Below, one piece after another: positions 12,301-23,499 of a stretch of DNA of 64,000 nucleotides. Each line of letters begins with the position of its first letter. Position 1 is the first letter of the stretch. A program made the translations under genes and the position numbers. The DNA lies in contig JBANDB010000007.1 of assembly GCA_037576215.1 (NCBI GenBank), forward strand, positions 3,999,001-4,063,000. The letters are read 5' to 3'. The notes below the pieces were generated by a model. The model was not told the origin of the DNA and made no database searches. It was given only the letters and a program-made list of their open reading frames with translations. The DNA is from Armillaria gallica. Lineage: Eukaryota; Basidiomycota; Agaricomycetes; Agaricales; Physalacriaceae.

Positions 12301-13822
12301 GCGTTACTTCTTGCTCTGGCTCGAAATCCTTTGTGCATTCCCAGACAGCCGGCACAGGTTAGACAGTGTTCACGATGCACTACTCAAGATTATCCCCCTG
12401 GTCAACGTAAGCTGTTCACGCTCTAAATGATTAATATACACGATTCTCACTGTTGCTTCCATCTAGGCTGGTACAGTTCAAAGCCTGGTTCGCACACATG
12501 TCCATCATGCCTTCTTATTCTTGAATTGTATCATTGAGTGTGAAGAGCCCACTGCATCAGACGTCACATTCCCTTCACCTTCCGACAATCTCACCTGCAG
12601 AGAATGGAGGAAAGTCCATGGCACCGATGCCTCTGCCGACAAGGAACGCCCGCCAACCCCTATACCTCGGAGTACACCCAACAGTCAGATCCTATCTGTA
12701 TTTCAAGGCTCTCGGTATATTCGATCTGAACGCAGGGAGACCACTGCCAAACACCCCGGCAGATCTCTGCTGTTTGATGTTGACACGGGGAGAATATTGG
12801 AACGACCATCTGCATCCGAGTCGATGATTTGCTTCCCCGATTTGGGTCGCCGTATTTTGGAAGACGTCACGCCGATTTCCTATGAACAGATGGATGCCAG
12901 TGCTCAGATCATTAGGCTCGTGCATTGGCCAACCAAGAACGAAGCTGAGTTCTCTCATCTTACGCCATATGAAGTCATCAAATTGCACGACAAAGACACC
13001 GGTCAGAGCCAATACAATAGCTTGTCCGTGTTCATCTCTATCCTCGATACTCATTCCTCTTGCTGCGACAATTACTTGTTTATTGGGTGGAACGAGCGCA
13101 GTTGCTCTGTAGTGCAATATGCACATGGATTGTTCATAGTTGATAAGAATTTGGGCTCAACACTCAAAGTGGAGCCAGGCACTGCTGGTTGTGGCAAAGA
13201 AGGGATAACCCTGGAAGGTTGTGTAAATACTATCCATGGTTTCACTGTCATGGAAGATGGATCTAGGTTACTAGGGTGGACGGCAGACACAGACACGGCG
13301 ATATTGTTACAAGAGTGGGAAACATCAACGGGTAGCCTACGCTATGAACGCATATGCAGTAGGTTATAGTCTTTATCACCATTAACGACAGTGTTGACCA
13401 TTCGGGATACAGATTTCCCTGGTTTGGATGTCAGGTACTATATTCGTCCCAAAGACGTCACAATGTCGCCCGACGGCTCGAAGGTTGCCATCACTGATGA
13501 GCAGAAGATATGCATATGGGAAATCACGCCGGGATCGGGTACGAATATCATAGCCACCATAGAAGTCGCCGGAAATGCGGCAGCCTTGCGGTGGTTTCCT
13601 GATAGCAAGAGAATTGCTTACCTTCGACAGTGCGAGAATGGTATGGGTTTTGTCGGGGGATGTTGGGATCTTGTTGTTCAACGCCCTGCGAGCAGACAGA
13701 GTACACTGATTCACCGTTTTTGTGGGTGTCGTGTAATCAGAATCTTGATCACCGCCAACGGGTGTAGGCTGGTTACTCAGGACCAATGGTCATTCAGGAC
13801 ATGGGACGTTTCGGATCTATAG
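9381..13822 (+). CDS. NLR-like protein: C2-like, NACHT, beta-propeller-like (gene 1, intact)
   Basis: Probable intracellular STAND NTPase of the fungal NLR-like class. Predicted exons: first exon uncertain (ATG at 9381 or within 9392-9681); 9730-9854, 9904-10247, 10299-10349, 10407 to about 10602, about 10650-10797, 10849-12406, 12467 to about 13355, about 13414-13822. Phases agree across the internal junctions I checked. The N-terminus resembles a C2 domain (YYLKIFAG, KVKKKDRG, TPRWTLDLDL). A linker with VHPAASLAWGIISS follows, then NACHT: Walker A GLAGTGKSS, Walker B LVVIIDGLDES, sensor LIISSRPEEKI. The C-terminus has propeller-like segments (MSPDGSKVAI, WFPDSKRIAYL, FRTWDVSDL). I see no premature stop. 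Length is about 1,270-1,290 residues. Ligand and function are unknown; roles in non-self recognition are known for some fungal NLRs and are only inferred here. The last intron's splice sites are least certain. Confidence 0.8.
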
Positions 13823-14159
13823 ACAATTAGTCTGTATAAATGCACAACATTTGACTTCGACTGAATGTTATCAAACGTTAAGCGTACCATACTCGCTGAA
13901 GACAAGGGCCCAACTCTCTGAACAAAAATGAAAAAAAGAGATGGATTTCCAGTGAATATCAAGCAGAGCTCGGACGACGATTGTGATAATTCATCATATG
14001 GGGCACACGAATAACAACATGGCATACTGTAGATACACCAAGATCAGACCGCCCAAGCTCAGGTGATATTGCAAAAATAGTCATCGGAGTATAGCAGTGG
14101 TTGTCCCACGTAGTGTAAGCGCAAGGAAACAAACAAGGCGAGGAAAGAAACGAACTTGT

Positions 14160-14810
14160 GATACTTTGACGGCAGCGACCTTAGCCTTCTTTTTCAGAGA
14201 CGCACTTGGCAATCAGAGCATCAGCCAACCAGAAAACTGAAGTAGAAACAGAACGCTCACTCATACCAGACTTCTGCTCCGTCCGGTGCCACAATTTTCT
14301 GCGCTTGACGGAGCGGAGGTGATGACGGCGCAGGAGACGAATGGGAGCAACAAGACGTTGGATCTTGGGAGCCTTAGTGTAAGGTTTCGCGTTCTCCTTC
14401 CCGCTCTTCGCCTCCCGACGAGCAACATACTTGCGGGCATCATCCTCTTTGGACAAGTTCAACATCTCGCGGATGTTTGTTGCCGCTGTGTACTGAGCCG
14501 CTTGGGGGGGATCAGCCTATCAGGCCGGGGATTTCTGAATTCGCGTCAGTAGAAGTAAAAAAACGGAGATTAAAGTGTACACACCAGCCTCTCCCTGCTT
14601 CACGATGACCAAACCCAACACAGCGATATACAGGTTCATTAAACATCCACGGATAGACTTTTGCTTCTTTTCATCCGTTCGACGAGCGGCCGTCAAGACA
14701 ACAATAGACGGACACGGTAGGGAAGGAACACACCCCGTTTGCTTGCCGTTTCCTCCAGTAATCCGGAAAATTTATCCTTGAGCTCGTCAGGAATGCTTCG
14801 ACCTGAGGCA
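14160..14810 (-). pseudogene. RPS6: Ribosomal protein eS6 (RPS6) fragment, copy 2
   Basis: This is one of the clearest eS6 copies. On the minus strand, [17 protein letters not shown], then [11 protein letters not shown] and RSVKRRK (14300-14460) are diagnostic of eS6. The upstream exon (14635-14690) reads EKKQKSIRGCL then AVLGLVIVKQGE, equivalent to KRKSVRGCIVG and LNLVIVKKG. A remnant of the exon with FKGYVFRI lies at 14750-14800. In-frame stops and missing pieces separate the exons, and the lysine-rich tail is altered. It lies about 340 bp downstream of and convergent with NLR gene 1. Confidence 0.8.
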
Positions 14811-14884
14811 TTGGGCTATTGCCACAGACACGCTTGATTTGTAAATGGGCGGTCCGGCGCTAGGTTCGGAAAACATGGTGGTTC

Positions 14885-15187
14885 ATGGGAGAGGTTGCGG
14901 ACCGGATCAACCCGAAGACCCTATTCAAGTTTACCCTCGAAGATCTACCAGAGTTGCATCGGACATCCACTGCTACAACTACACAAAGCACCCGTCTTGA
15001 ATGTGCCATTGAGGAGTCACGACAAAGCGCTATCCGCGTTAAGGCCTTACGGGATGAGCGAAAGCGAGCTCTAGCTGAACTCCGTGCTGTCCCCCCTACC
15101 GACCCTGAACTTGCTGATGGCGCTGCACGACAACTTACAAACATTACGAAAGAAACAATACTGCACCAAGTTCAAAAGTTCAACTGA
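14885..15187 (+). other. Unrecognised 100-codon ORF between two eS6 remnants
   Basis: The frame starts in the conserved GCGGACCGGAT motif and ends in sequence homologous to the NLR-eS6 intergenic region (15160 onward equals 2885 onward). The central 250 bp (14910-15160) has no second copy in the window. It encodes a helical, charged peptide (for example IEESRQSAIRVKALRDERKR). It may be a fragment of an unrelated gene or element trapped at a recombination junction. I do not recognise it. Confidence 0.3.
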
Positions 15188-15499
15188 ACATGGTTTAACA
15201 CTGCAGCATTGAGTGCTTGTGAATCTGAGGGCTCGTTGCAGTCATGACCACTCCCATTGCTTATACAAAAGAAGAAATGAGAGAGGTTCATTTCCAGTAA
15301 AATATCTTGAACTTGAACGATGATGCGTGTAATAATTCAACATGAGGTATATGGACAACAGCATAGCATGTATAGCCAAGATCGCACCACCAAGCTCTAG
15401 TGGTATTGCCATAATTACTGGAAATTAAGCAGTGTTCGCTCTGCGTAGCGTGTGAGGACATAGAAACAAACGAGAAGGGGTAGAAGATGAACTTGAGGT

Positions 15500-16110
15500 G
15501 TGATGCTCTGATACCAGGGACTTTGACCATCTTTTCAGAGATGCGCTTAGCAATGAAAAGCCTACGAGAAAGCTGAAGTGGAAATATAGCATTTACTGGT
15601 ACTCAAACTTCTGCTCCTTCTGATGCTCCAATTTTCCGCGCTTAACGGAGCGAAGGTGGCGGCGGCACTAGAAATAGATGGGAGTAACAAAACGCTGGAT
15701 CTTGAGGGCTTCGCATTCTCCTTCCCGCTCTTCACTTCACGATGAACAACATATTTGCAAACTCCATCCTCCTTTTGGGCAAGTTGAACATGTTTGTTGT
15801 ACGCTTAGGAACGAGGCGCTTGCGGAGGTTCAGTCAGGAAATTCTAATTTCGCGTCAGTACAAGTAGAAAGGCGAAGGGGAAAATGTACACACTAGCCTC
15901 TCTCTGCGTCACAATGACCAAACTCAACACAGCGACGTCCAGGCCCACTAAGCATACACGACGGACAGACTTTCGCTTCTTCTCACCTGTCCGTCTGGCG
16001 AGCTTGTCGGCCAGGGGCCGCCAAAGGACCACGGTAGGGGAGGATACCTTGCTTCATCGAGAAACATTGCTTGTCGTTTAATCGATGTCCTAGAGCCACC
16101 GTAGTCACTG
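15500..16110 (-). pseudogene. RPS6: Ribosomal protein eS6 (RPS6) fragment, copy 3
   Basis: The minus-strand exon at 15890-16010 reads RRTGEKKRKSV then CLVGLDVAVLSLVIV, the best-preserved version of the central eS6 segment in this window. Upstream, FSMKQGILPYR (16030-16070) matches the FPMKQGVL motif. Downstream exons (15600-15830) keep the KRGKLEHQKEQK-like and lysine-rich regions but are frameshifted. The sequence before it (15160-15500) repeats the NLR-eS6 intergenic region without the NLR, so this copy belongs to a collapsed unit. Confidence 0.75.
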
Positions 16111-16289
16111 TGATTTGAAGAAAACGTCGCGCATTGTTAGACAGGCAAAACATTGATAGCGGTAAGGCCGATGGCGGAAAGAAGCTGCGATGTTCTGAAA
16201 GAACCATTGATTGCTAGAGCTTGCTGCTTGCCTAAAATTACCAAGGTAGTCGGTGGTCCGAAAATCACTGAACAGAAGAGGGTTTGTCT

Positions 16290-16410
16290 AAAAAGCTTCA
16301 CAACACACGTCCTCCCGTATTGAGGAGGGCGTGTGTTACGATCTCTCTTGCAGGGAAAAGAACCCAGTTACGGGAAGCGATGAGGCCGCTTCTCTGATAT
16401 ACCATCAGAG
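16290..16410 (-). ncRNA. tRNA-like/hairpin RNA module b2
   Basis: The minus-strand tRNA-like domain covers 16340-16410, with A-box-like GATGGTATATCAG. The central stem-loop GAAGCG-GCCTCAT-CGCTTC has a perfect 6-bp stem and a 7-nt loop. The B box is degraded (GGTTCTTTTCC). The hairpin arms at 16324-16337 and 16301-16315 pair with one G-U. T5 is at 16294-16290. The CUC in the loop is where an anticodon would be, but position 33 is C rather than U, so a working tRNA-Glu is unlikely. Confidence 0.6.
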
Positions 16411-16412
16411 TT

Positions 16413-16841
16413 AATGGCTGTCCTTTAATGAACTATATCACAGCCGAACTATAATGCATGTAAAGACGCTGTCGAAGAAGAGAGGGCGAGCCGTGAATTG
16501 AGGCTGATACAATGGTAGCTCGCCATTCCGAAGCAAGCTGTCCAGGATCGGAGCGAAGAGAAAAGGAGCTGAACGAGGAGCACTGAAAGAGAGACACAGG
16601 ATACCATGAGCTAGCTGGATGCGAAACAAAAAGAAGAAACTCATTCAAGATTACATAGCAATACCTCTCGAGAAAGTTTATACGTAAGGAACCCGAGCCA
16701 ATTCTTCTCCAAGGTCCGGAGCGAGAAATGGTGATAAGTACATACTTGCCATGTTGACGCCGAAGGGGTACAAAGGATACCTATGACTTGCCAGGCCGTC
16801 GAACCGGAAATTAGAACAAGCAAAAAAGATTCGCCCTGGAC
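16413..16841. repeat. Spacer D, copy 2
   Basis: This is the second copy of the spacer found between b- and c-type modules. It is collinear with 5400-5808 but more diverged. No gene is recognised. Confidence 0.6.
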
Positions 16842-16971
16842 AAAAACAGTGCGCAACGCACGCCCTCCCTTCTGAATCTTAGGGAGGGCGCGCGTTGCGA
16901 TCCCTCTTGCTGGGAGTCGAACCTAGCTCGCGGGGCGAATGACACGCGTCGCCGATATGCCAACAGAGAGC
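16842..16971 (-). ncRNA. tRNA-like/hairpin RNA module c2
   Basis: This is the best-preserved c-type module. The tRNA-like domain (16900-16971, minus strand) has A-box TTGGCATATCGGC (16951-16963) and a consensus B-box GGTTCGACTCC (16913-16923). The central GGCGA/TCGCC stem and outer CTCTCT/AGAGGG pairing are visible. The hairpin arms (16881-16899 and 16851-16870) form about 18 pairs, with one G-U, around a 10-nt loop. T5 is at 16846-16842. The upstream CGTTTAGGTAAATGGAT element is at 17008-17024. Confidence 0.65.
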
Positions 16972-16974
16972 TGA

Positions 16975-19900
16975 CAGGATGAGGCTTCGCTGGCATTAAG
17001 GTGTCGCCGTTTAGGTAAATGGATATAAGAGCAACGCTGTGCTCTAGGACCAGGGTGTGCAGTCGAGTATATGGAAGAATGATTTTGAGTCGAGAGGAAT
17101 AGAAATAGCGGTCGAAAAGGTAGTCAGTCATGGTGCTCGTTTCAAAAGCGAGGGTCCACTGATGCAGTGAAGAGAATCTTCGCAGAGATGTGAGATTCGA
17201 ACGTTATGCAAGAACGACGTCGATGCCAACTGATAGTCTTGCATGGCCGACCGGACACAGGGAGAGAGCGAGCGACGCGACGCTGCGAAGTATGTCCAGA
17301 AGACTTGGACGCGCACGGATGAAGAGCCTTGTATAGGACTCGTATATCGGCTGAGTGAGGGAACTGGCGATCTGTGGCGTCTGAGGCATGGTGGAGCTTT
17401 TAGGAAATCTACGATATGGGCTGGTTCTATAGATGGCCCACTCTGGGTGTTGGTCGTTCCAGGAAAAGCGAGTCCGATAGAATTTGCGCCCTTCGCCCCA
17501 ATGATGGATATACAAGTCCTCCCAGGAGTAGGCGTTTGTTCTTTCGTCCCCTGCACATCAGTCACAGCCGGTGGGTCCAACTGCGAAGTTTTCATCAGCC
17601 CTTATTAATATTCCCCCTGCTTCTCCAGATCCTCCTGTCCCTTGAGATATCACACGCGGATGTAGAGATGGATAACAACTTTGAGGAGATCGTAAATCTA
17701 CGAGGTTCGTCCATGGAAGGGAGATATAGCCACACATGCACAGTCGCCGGTAAAGTGTCGGTCTCGTAGAATCTTATACGAGAAGCCTACTCGATGTGAT
17801 AGGCGAGGGACTTGCGTGGTGCCGGGCGGGAAACTGGCAGCACGACGTGCTGATTTCACTAGATAGAATCAGCTATCAGAGAGAGATTCATTTTCCGTCG
17901 CAGGAAATGCAATAATTTGCATACGCACGTTAATCAAACATGGATGAAAAGATCCTGACGGACACGACGTCCTGTACAAAAATTGTCGAGGTGTCATCCG
18001 GAGGGGCAACGGAAAATGAGTGCGCACGTCCAAGCCGCAAGTATTATAGTCTCCAAAACCGGGAGTGCTGAGACAGCCAAGAGGTAGTAAACATACAGAG
18101 GTCGCTAGTGGCGGTCGATGTGCGGATACCGGTGTACGGTCCGGAGTCCGAAAGTCTGAAATGTTGACCGTGGGAACAGCTTTTGCCATCCTCTTAGCAC
18201 ATCACCGGCGCCCTCGTAAACCCACCTAAACCGACGACGAGTTCTTTCGATCCTTCTGATAATAGACCCCTGACATATACCTCCCTGCCGGGCCCTCTCT
18301 GGAGTAAAATTTAACGGAGCCTTTCTGTAGCACATGAAAGAGCAACTCAAATGGCGAGACCAGTACTGCCAACTCCCTCGTTGACGTTGGCGTCTGCCAT
18401 CATTTACGAGAGCAGATTGGGTTTAACAGACGCGGCTGCCCAAGTCACTCTGAGTCAGAGCGAGTGCCAACCATCGAGCTACTCATTGCTCTGTCACACA
18501 TAGATGCTTCTTGGTGCGTTATTCATTCTCAGGCGCTTATATGCTGTTGAGATAATCTTTAGTATGCATAGCCTGTGCACTTATCTAGCACGCACTGTCA
18601 GCTCAGCTCGGCGTAACCTTGTTGACGCTCGCCCCAATTCACGTTGCATCTGCGACAAATGCTCTTCGGCTCTCGAGCTACGATCCTTTCCATAGACCAG
18701 GATCGCTGAAACCGGGCTCAGGACTTCTGCGACCCATATGAAAGAGCATTTGAACGTGAGTGCATCGTTGGTCCACTGGCGTATATTCACAGACCCATTT
18801 CTAGGCGGCTTTTGCTCGTTTTATTATGGTTCCTCCTTAGCCTTCGTTTCCGTATCCACGATATTCCGCCCGTCCCCTCGACAACCCATCGCAAAGTAGA
18901 ACACACCATCATCGACCATAGGCACCTTGCCACTGGACGCTACCATCAACCATCCTAGACTTGCAAAAATCATGAAGACTATTTGTTCATTTTGGAAACC
19001 AGCGACTATCCGCTCATCTTAGTGGGTAGCGACCACCGAGCACATGCCGTTTCTGGTACACAACTCCAGAGGCAACGATGGCTTCGCCAGTTCAGGGAAA
19101 AACACGTCCTGTGTATGCCTATCCTCGGCAACATCTTCGAGTGATTCTCCTAAAAGCTCTGCAGAGTCTGCACCACTTCGGTCTTTGCGAACACATGCGT
19201 AGCAATAACTTTTGCTTCGCAGACATTTTCTGCAAGCGGGGAGAGTGATGTTGATCCTCTGTATAATCGAGCGTTGTGGGTGCATAAGTCCCCTCGTAGT
19301 GCGTACCCTATTCTCTTAAAGTGCCCACTTTGTTTGATTAGTAGATTTAGGTGCGCGAACACGTCTTTTACGTGCAGTTATGGACACAGACGACGATTTC
19401 AGCCCATACGGGCCTTAAATTTTGAAGAGAAGTTCTGCTGGTTAGTCTCAGTATGGTCTACTACTTGGTTATTCGCTAACAGCCCGTTAAGGTTTCCACG
19501 GAGTTCACATCGAAATCCAATCGGCGGGCGTCCCGCTTAGCTCTTAACTGGGACGGGTCACTCTGGAACCGGTTCAAGCCTGCATCGCCAATGCGAGGCG
19601 GCCAAGTTGCCGCTGTGCCTCCTTGCCGACCTTGAAACTGCGGCGCCAAGCCTTCAAGCCAGAAGTTCGCTCCTGCACCCGAAGTTGCTTGTGAAATCAT
19701 TGCTATTTGATATCATGCACCCGAGTTTTGCGGTATTTTCCCGTCCGCTGCTAAAACTCTGCTCTCTACCAGAAGGCGAATCCTAGATGTCCAGGACGAC
19801 GGCTTGGATCAAGGGATCTTCCTTGATGTCCTGAAGCATGACGATGCCTGCATTGTAGTCATGCCTGTTCACCTCCGCATCTCGGAGTTTCTTCAACACC

Positions 19901-20990
19901 GTGATAAACTCCCTCGCCGCCTTTCTTCGTTGGCTTCCGTATCACCTTATTCTTTGCGAGCGAGAGTCGTCTCGACCTTGCCTGTCAAGTTGTGACTCTT
20001 TTCCGTCCCTCCTTACTTCGCGACCTGTCAGTCCGCTTCGGCATCCTACTTCAAAGTCATTATCATCTGGAATTTCAGGGAGCTGCGTCAGCTTTGACTG
20101 ATGGAGCTGTTGCTTTGTCTCCAGACTTTGGGACATCTCCAAATCGTGATACTCGGGGTCTTGGCGTGGGGCATCGAGCTTACAAGAGACGGGAAGCATT
20201 TGGACGACGGTCGTAATTCCTACTCAAAACGACGCACGATGGCTTGCCTCGAGGAAGGAGATATGGCTCGGTATGTCTTTGTGGACTATGGGCTGACACG
20301 GCCAGAATACTCGCATCCAGGTACGTTAATTTGTTGATTCTCGTTTGCAAACGAGCTTTACATATGTTTTGCTACCAGATTTTGGCATCTATAACATGTT
20401 GTTTTTAACCCCGACGAGTTCGATGAATAAGACGCCGTCACAAGAATAGATCTGTCAGGCATCATGTCATAGTGGTCTGCCGGAGGTGTGTGAGGCAGCG
20501 CTCAGAGTGAATCTTGATCCATACTGTGTTTGTTTCTTACGAGCAGATTCTTAACGATACTAGCTCAATGATATTATTTCATAGTGCTTGTGGTGCATGA
20601 GTGGTGCTCAAAGATGATGCGTTCATGAGATACAGCTTTTCCCATGCCCTTTCACAGTGAAGGCCCTGTGTTATAAAGGAACCGCTGCACAACACGGATT
20701 CACAAGAAATGCCCGAGTCATTTTAGCATCGCAAGGTATATATATGATGGGTAAAAATGCCGCACGCTTGGGGTTTCTGACCTCTTACGGATCGAACCCA
20801 ATGGATGGCCACGCAGCGTCTCGCTGTCCGTTATACCACAAGGGCTTGGAATCACATTGTTAATATCAAGTATATGGTCCACGACCTACCGTACTACTAC
20901 GAGCTCGGCGCCAGACTCTGGAGGAGATGAACTTGTTGGAAGTGGTATCTCCAAAAGCGAGTGATGTAGACATGCAAGGACAAAGCTACA
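16975..20990. repeat. Block E, copy 2 (unrecognised, decayed)
   Basis: This block is collinear with 5935-8660 but longer. Conserved peptides: minus frame FKRIGYALRGD (19290-19330), minus frame LKKLRDAEVNRHDYNAGIV (19840-19900), plus frame LEEGDMARYVFVDYGLTRP (20250-20300), plus C-terminal frame LEEMNLLEVVSPKASDVDM (20920-20980). Stops and frameshifts break them. The segment 18100-19640 is repeated again at 23500-25293. No known domain is identified. The 18500-18760 part has no recognisable coding signal. Confidence 0.5.
20753..20852 (-). ncRNA. tRNA-like remnant with T run
   Basis: On the minus strand 20852-20777 reads like a tRNA: GCCCTTGTGGTATAACGG (D-arm/A-box) and GGTTCGATCC (B-box), with partial acceptor pairing. 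It resembles a tRNA-Arg 5' half. T5 occurs at 20757-20753. The anticodon arm does not fold well and there is no strong hairpin, so this is a diverged tRNA or SINE remnant rather than a working tRNA. Confidence 0.4.
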
Positions 20991-20999
20991 ATAAATAGC

Positions 21000-21796
21000 G
21001 TGAGCTTTGAAGAGAGCATACCTTGCGATTCCTCTGACTCGAGATAAAGTCCAGTTATTCCACATAAGCGCTTCCCCCGGGCCCGTACGCCTTTACAGAA
21101 TTAAGAAGGGCTTGTAGTTATATCAGCTGCCAGGCGTTGTTCGTCGTTTAGGTAAACCAAGATGAGGGCAACATCGCACAGAAAGTAGAACTAACCAATG
21201 CATATTCAGGGATGTCGTGGCGTCGTGTTTGAACCTCAGGGAGAGGGAGAGAGCGAGCGCTACGATCGTTGGTGTCATGATGTAGTGTCGTGGTTCTGAT
21301 GCGCTGCTCTCCTTGTACAGAACTTTTCGATTTAGGAAATTGGGCGTTTTATGGATATATAGATACATATGATCTATAAATGAGTGTTCCAACTGCCGAG
21401 TAACAGAAATACCTGGCACAAGCGAAGTTGGTGATTCACGGAGAGGCGAATCGGGCGCGCGGACCGGATAAACCCGGGCTTCCTTTCCAACTCGCCTTGA
21501 CCTTGCTTTTTCCATTCTCTGCCATTCCGCTTTCTCAGCTCGCATTTAATGGCGGGGCAGCCTTCGCTGTACACTTACGTTATATAGACCGTCGATACTG
21601 TCCAAAGACTCGCTGGAGAATAACTGGCACGCATTCAAATTTGTATTGCTAGAGCGAGGGCAAGGTTCTTTCCTCCGTTCTGACACCGTACTACGCTCGA
21701 AATAATGTTGTGCGAACCCCGTTATTCTGATTAAAAGTATTGTGATTTTGACGCGTTTTCAGATCCCTTGTCGGCCCGTGACGCGTGAAGCTTAAT
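21000..21796. repeat. Intergenic sequence with partial block B
   Basis: The stretch 21430-21740 matches the start of block B, including GGACCGGATAAACCCGGG at 21459-21476. It ends abruptly at the NLR fragment that starts at 21797, so two units are joined here. A CGTTTAGGTAAA sequence at 21147-21158 resembles the element upstream of RNA modules but no module is next to it. Nothing else is recognised. Confidence 0.45.
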
Positions 21797-22451
21797 GGAT
21801 AACCCTGGAGGACCGCGAAAATATTCATGGGTTCACTGTCATGGAAGATGGATCTAGGTTACTAGGATGGACGGTAGCCACAGACATGATATTGTTACGA
21901 GAGTGGGAAACGTCAACGGGTACTCTGCACTCTGACCGCATACATGGCAGGTTATAGTCTTCGTCATCTTTACAACAATATTGACCATTTGGGATACAGG
22001 TTTTCCTGGTTTCAAAGCGGATGCCAAGTGGATTTCTGCCGTTAAGCGTGATAACGGTAAAGTTAACCACATTCGTTGCCAAATGTCGTCCGACGGCTCG
22101 AAGGTCGCCGTCACCGACAAGGCAAGGTCGCAGACATGCATATTGGGAATCACGTCCGGATCTGGTATGAATAATATCACGGAGCCTATAGAAGTCGTCG
22201 AAAATGTGTACGACTTGGCGTGGTTTCCTGATAGCAAGACATTTGCCTACATTCGAGATTGGGAAGAAGACGATCATGAGTGGTGGTCGTGGGATGTTGT
22301 TGTTCGACGTCCTGCGAGCAGACAGAGCACAACAATTTACTATTCGGTAGGCCCCTATAATCACCGTCGAATATTTGTCACTGCCGATGGGTGCAGGCTT
22401 ATTATTCAGGACAACAAATCGTTCATGACATGGGACGTTTCGGATTTATAG
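21797..22451 (+). pseudogene. 3' fragment of NLR-like gene (unit III)
   Basis: This fragment is collinear with the last part of gene 1 from its GITLEG segment onward: FTVMEDGSRLLGW, LLREWETSTGTL, a short intron near 21950-22000, MSSDGSKVAVTD, WFPDSKTFAYIRD, and FMTWDVSDL at the end. It is closer to gene 1 than to gene 2. The C2-like, NACHT and first propeller parts are missing, with a sharp left edge at 21797. Confidence 0.75.
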
Positions 22452-22774
22452 AATATTCGGCTGTATTCAATATTGTACAATACACCTACCTCACCCGCGC
22501 TCCCCTGGCACCACGATTCGAAAATCATTGAATGCCAATCAAGATTCAAGCGTTAGGAAATAAACCATACCGAAATTCAAGTTCAATTGAATTGAACGTT
22601 GTCTGCTGAACTTAGAAGACGATGATTGCAATAGTTCATCATAGCATAGATACACCCAGGATCGCAGCGCCAAGCTCTCGTGATATCGCACAAGTAGTCA
22701 TTGAAGTTTAAGCAGTGGTTGTCCCTACATAGTGTATAAGCACAAGGAAATATGAGACGAGGTAAGAAACGAAC

Positions 22775-23480
22775 TTATGGTGTGGTGCTTTGATGGCAGC
22801 AACCTTGGCCTTCTTTTCAGAGACGCGCTTGACAATGAGAGCACTAAGAGATGGATTGGCGAGAAAACAGAAGCAGAAACAGAATACTCACTCAGACTCA
22901 GACTTCTGCTCCTTCTAGTGCTCCAATTTTCTGCGCTTGATGGAGCGGAGGTGACGACAGCTCTGGAAGCGGATGGGAGTAACAAGACGCTGAATCTTGG
23001 GAGCCTCTTCACGTTCTCCTTCTTCCCGCTCTTCACCTCCTGACAGATAACATGCTTGCGGACATCATCCTCCTTCGACAAGTTGAACATCTTGCAGATG
23101 TTCGTCGCTCACTTGGGACCGAGGCGCTTGGGAAGGATGGTGTCACTGAGGCCGGGGAGTTCTGAATTCGCGTCAGGACAAGTGGAAAACGAAGATAAAA
23201 GTGTACGCACCAGCATTTCCCAGTTTCACGATGACCAAACTCAACACAGTAATATCCGGGCCCACTGTGCATCCACGCACAGACATTCGCTTCCTCTCAT
23301 CCGTCCTGCGAGTGCGATACATGACTGGCCATTGGACAACAACAGACAGACACGATAGGGGAGGAGCACAGACTGCTTCATCGGAAAACCCTGCTTGCCG
23401 ATTCTTCCAGTAATCCAGAAAACGTATCCCTGGTGCTCGTCAGGAATGCTTCGATCTGAGGCATTGGGATGCTATTGGCA
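22775..23480 (-). pseudogene. RPS6: Ribosomal protein eS6 (RPS6) fragment, copy 4
   Basis: On the minus strand, FNLSKEDDVRKHVICQEVKSG (23010-23095) and the lysine-rich tail IVKRVSEKKAKVAAIKA (22780-22840) are clear eS6 segments. The TKAPKIQRL block is damaged. The exon with VEFGHRE-like sequence (23200-23260) is the frameshifted LNLVIVKKG segment. It is convergent with the NLR fragment at 21797-22451. Confidence 0.75.
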
Positions 23481-23499
23481 TATAAGCATGCTCGGTTTT

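Noticed and set aside
16340..16410. Functional tRNA-Glu(CUC) or tRNA-Asp(GUC) genes at the modules
   Set aside because: The T arm and outer stem are tRNA-like, but the anticodon loop lacks U33, D-arm pairing is weak, and every copy is joined to a long hairpin, so normal tRNA function is unlikely.
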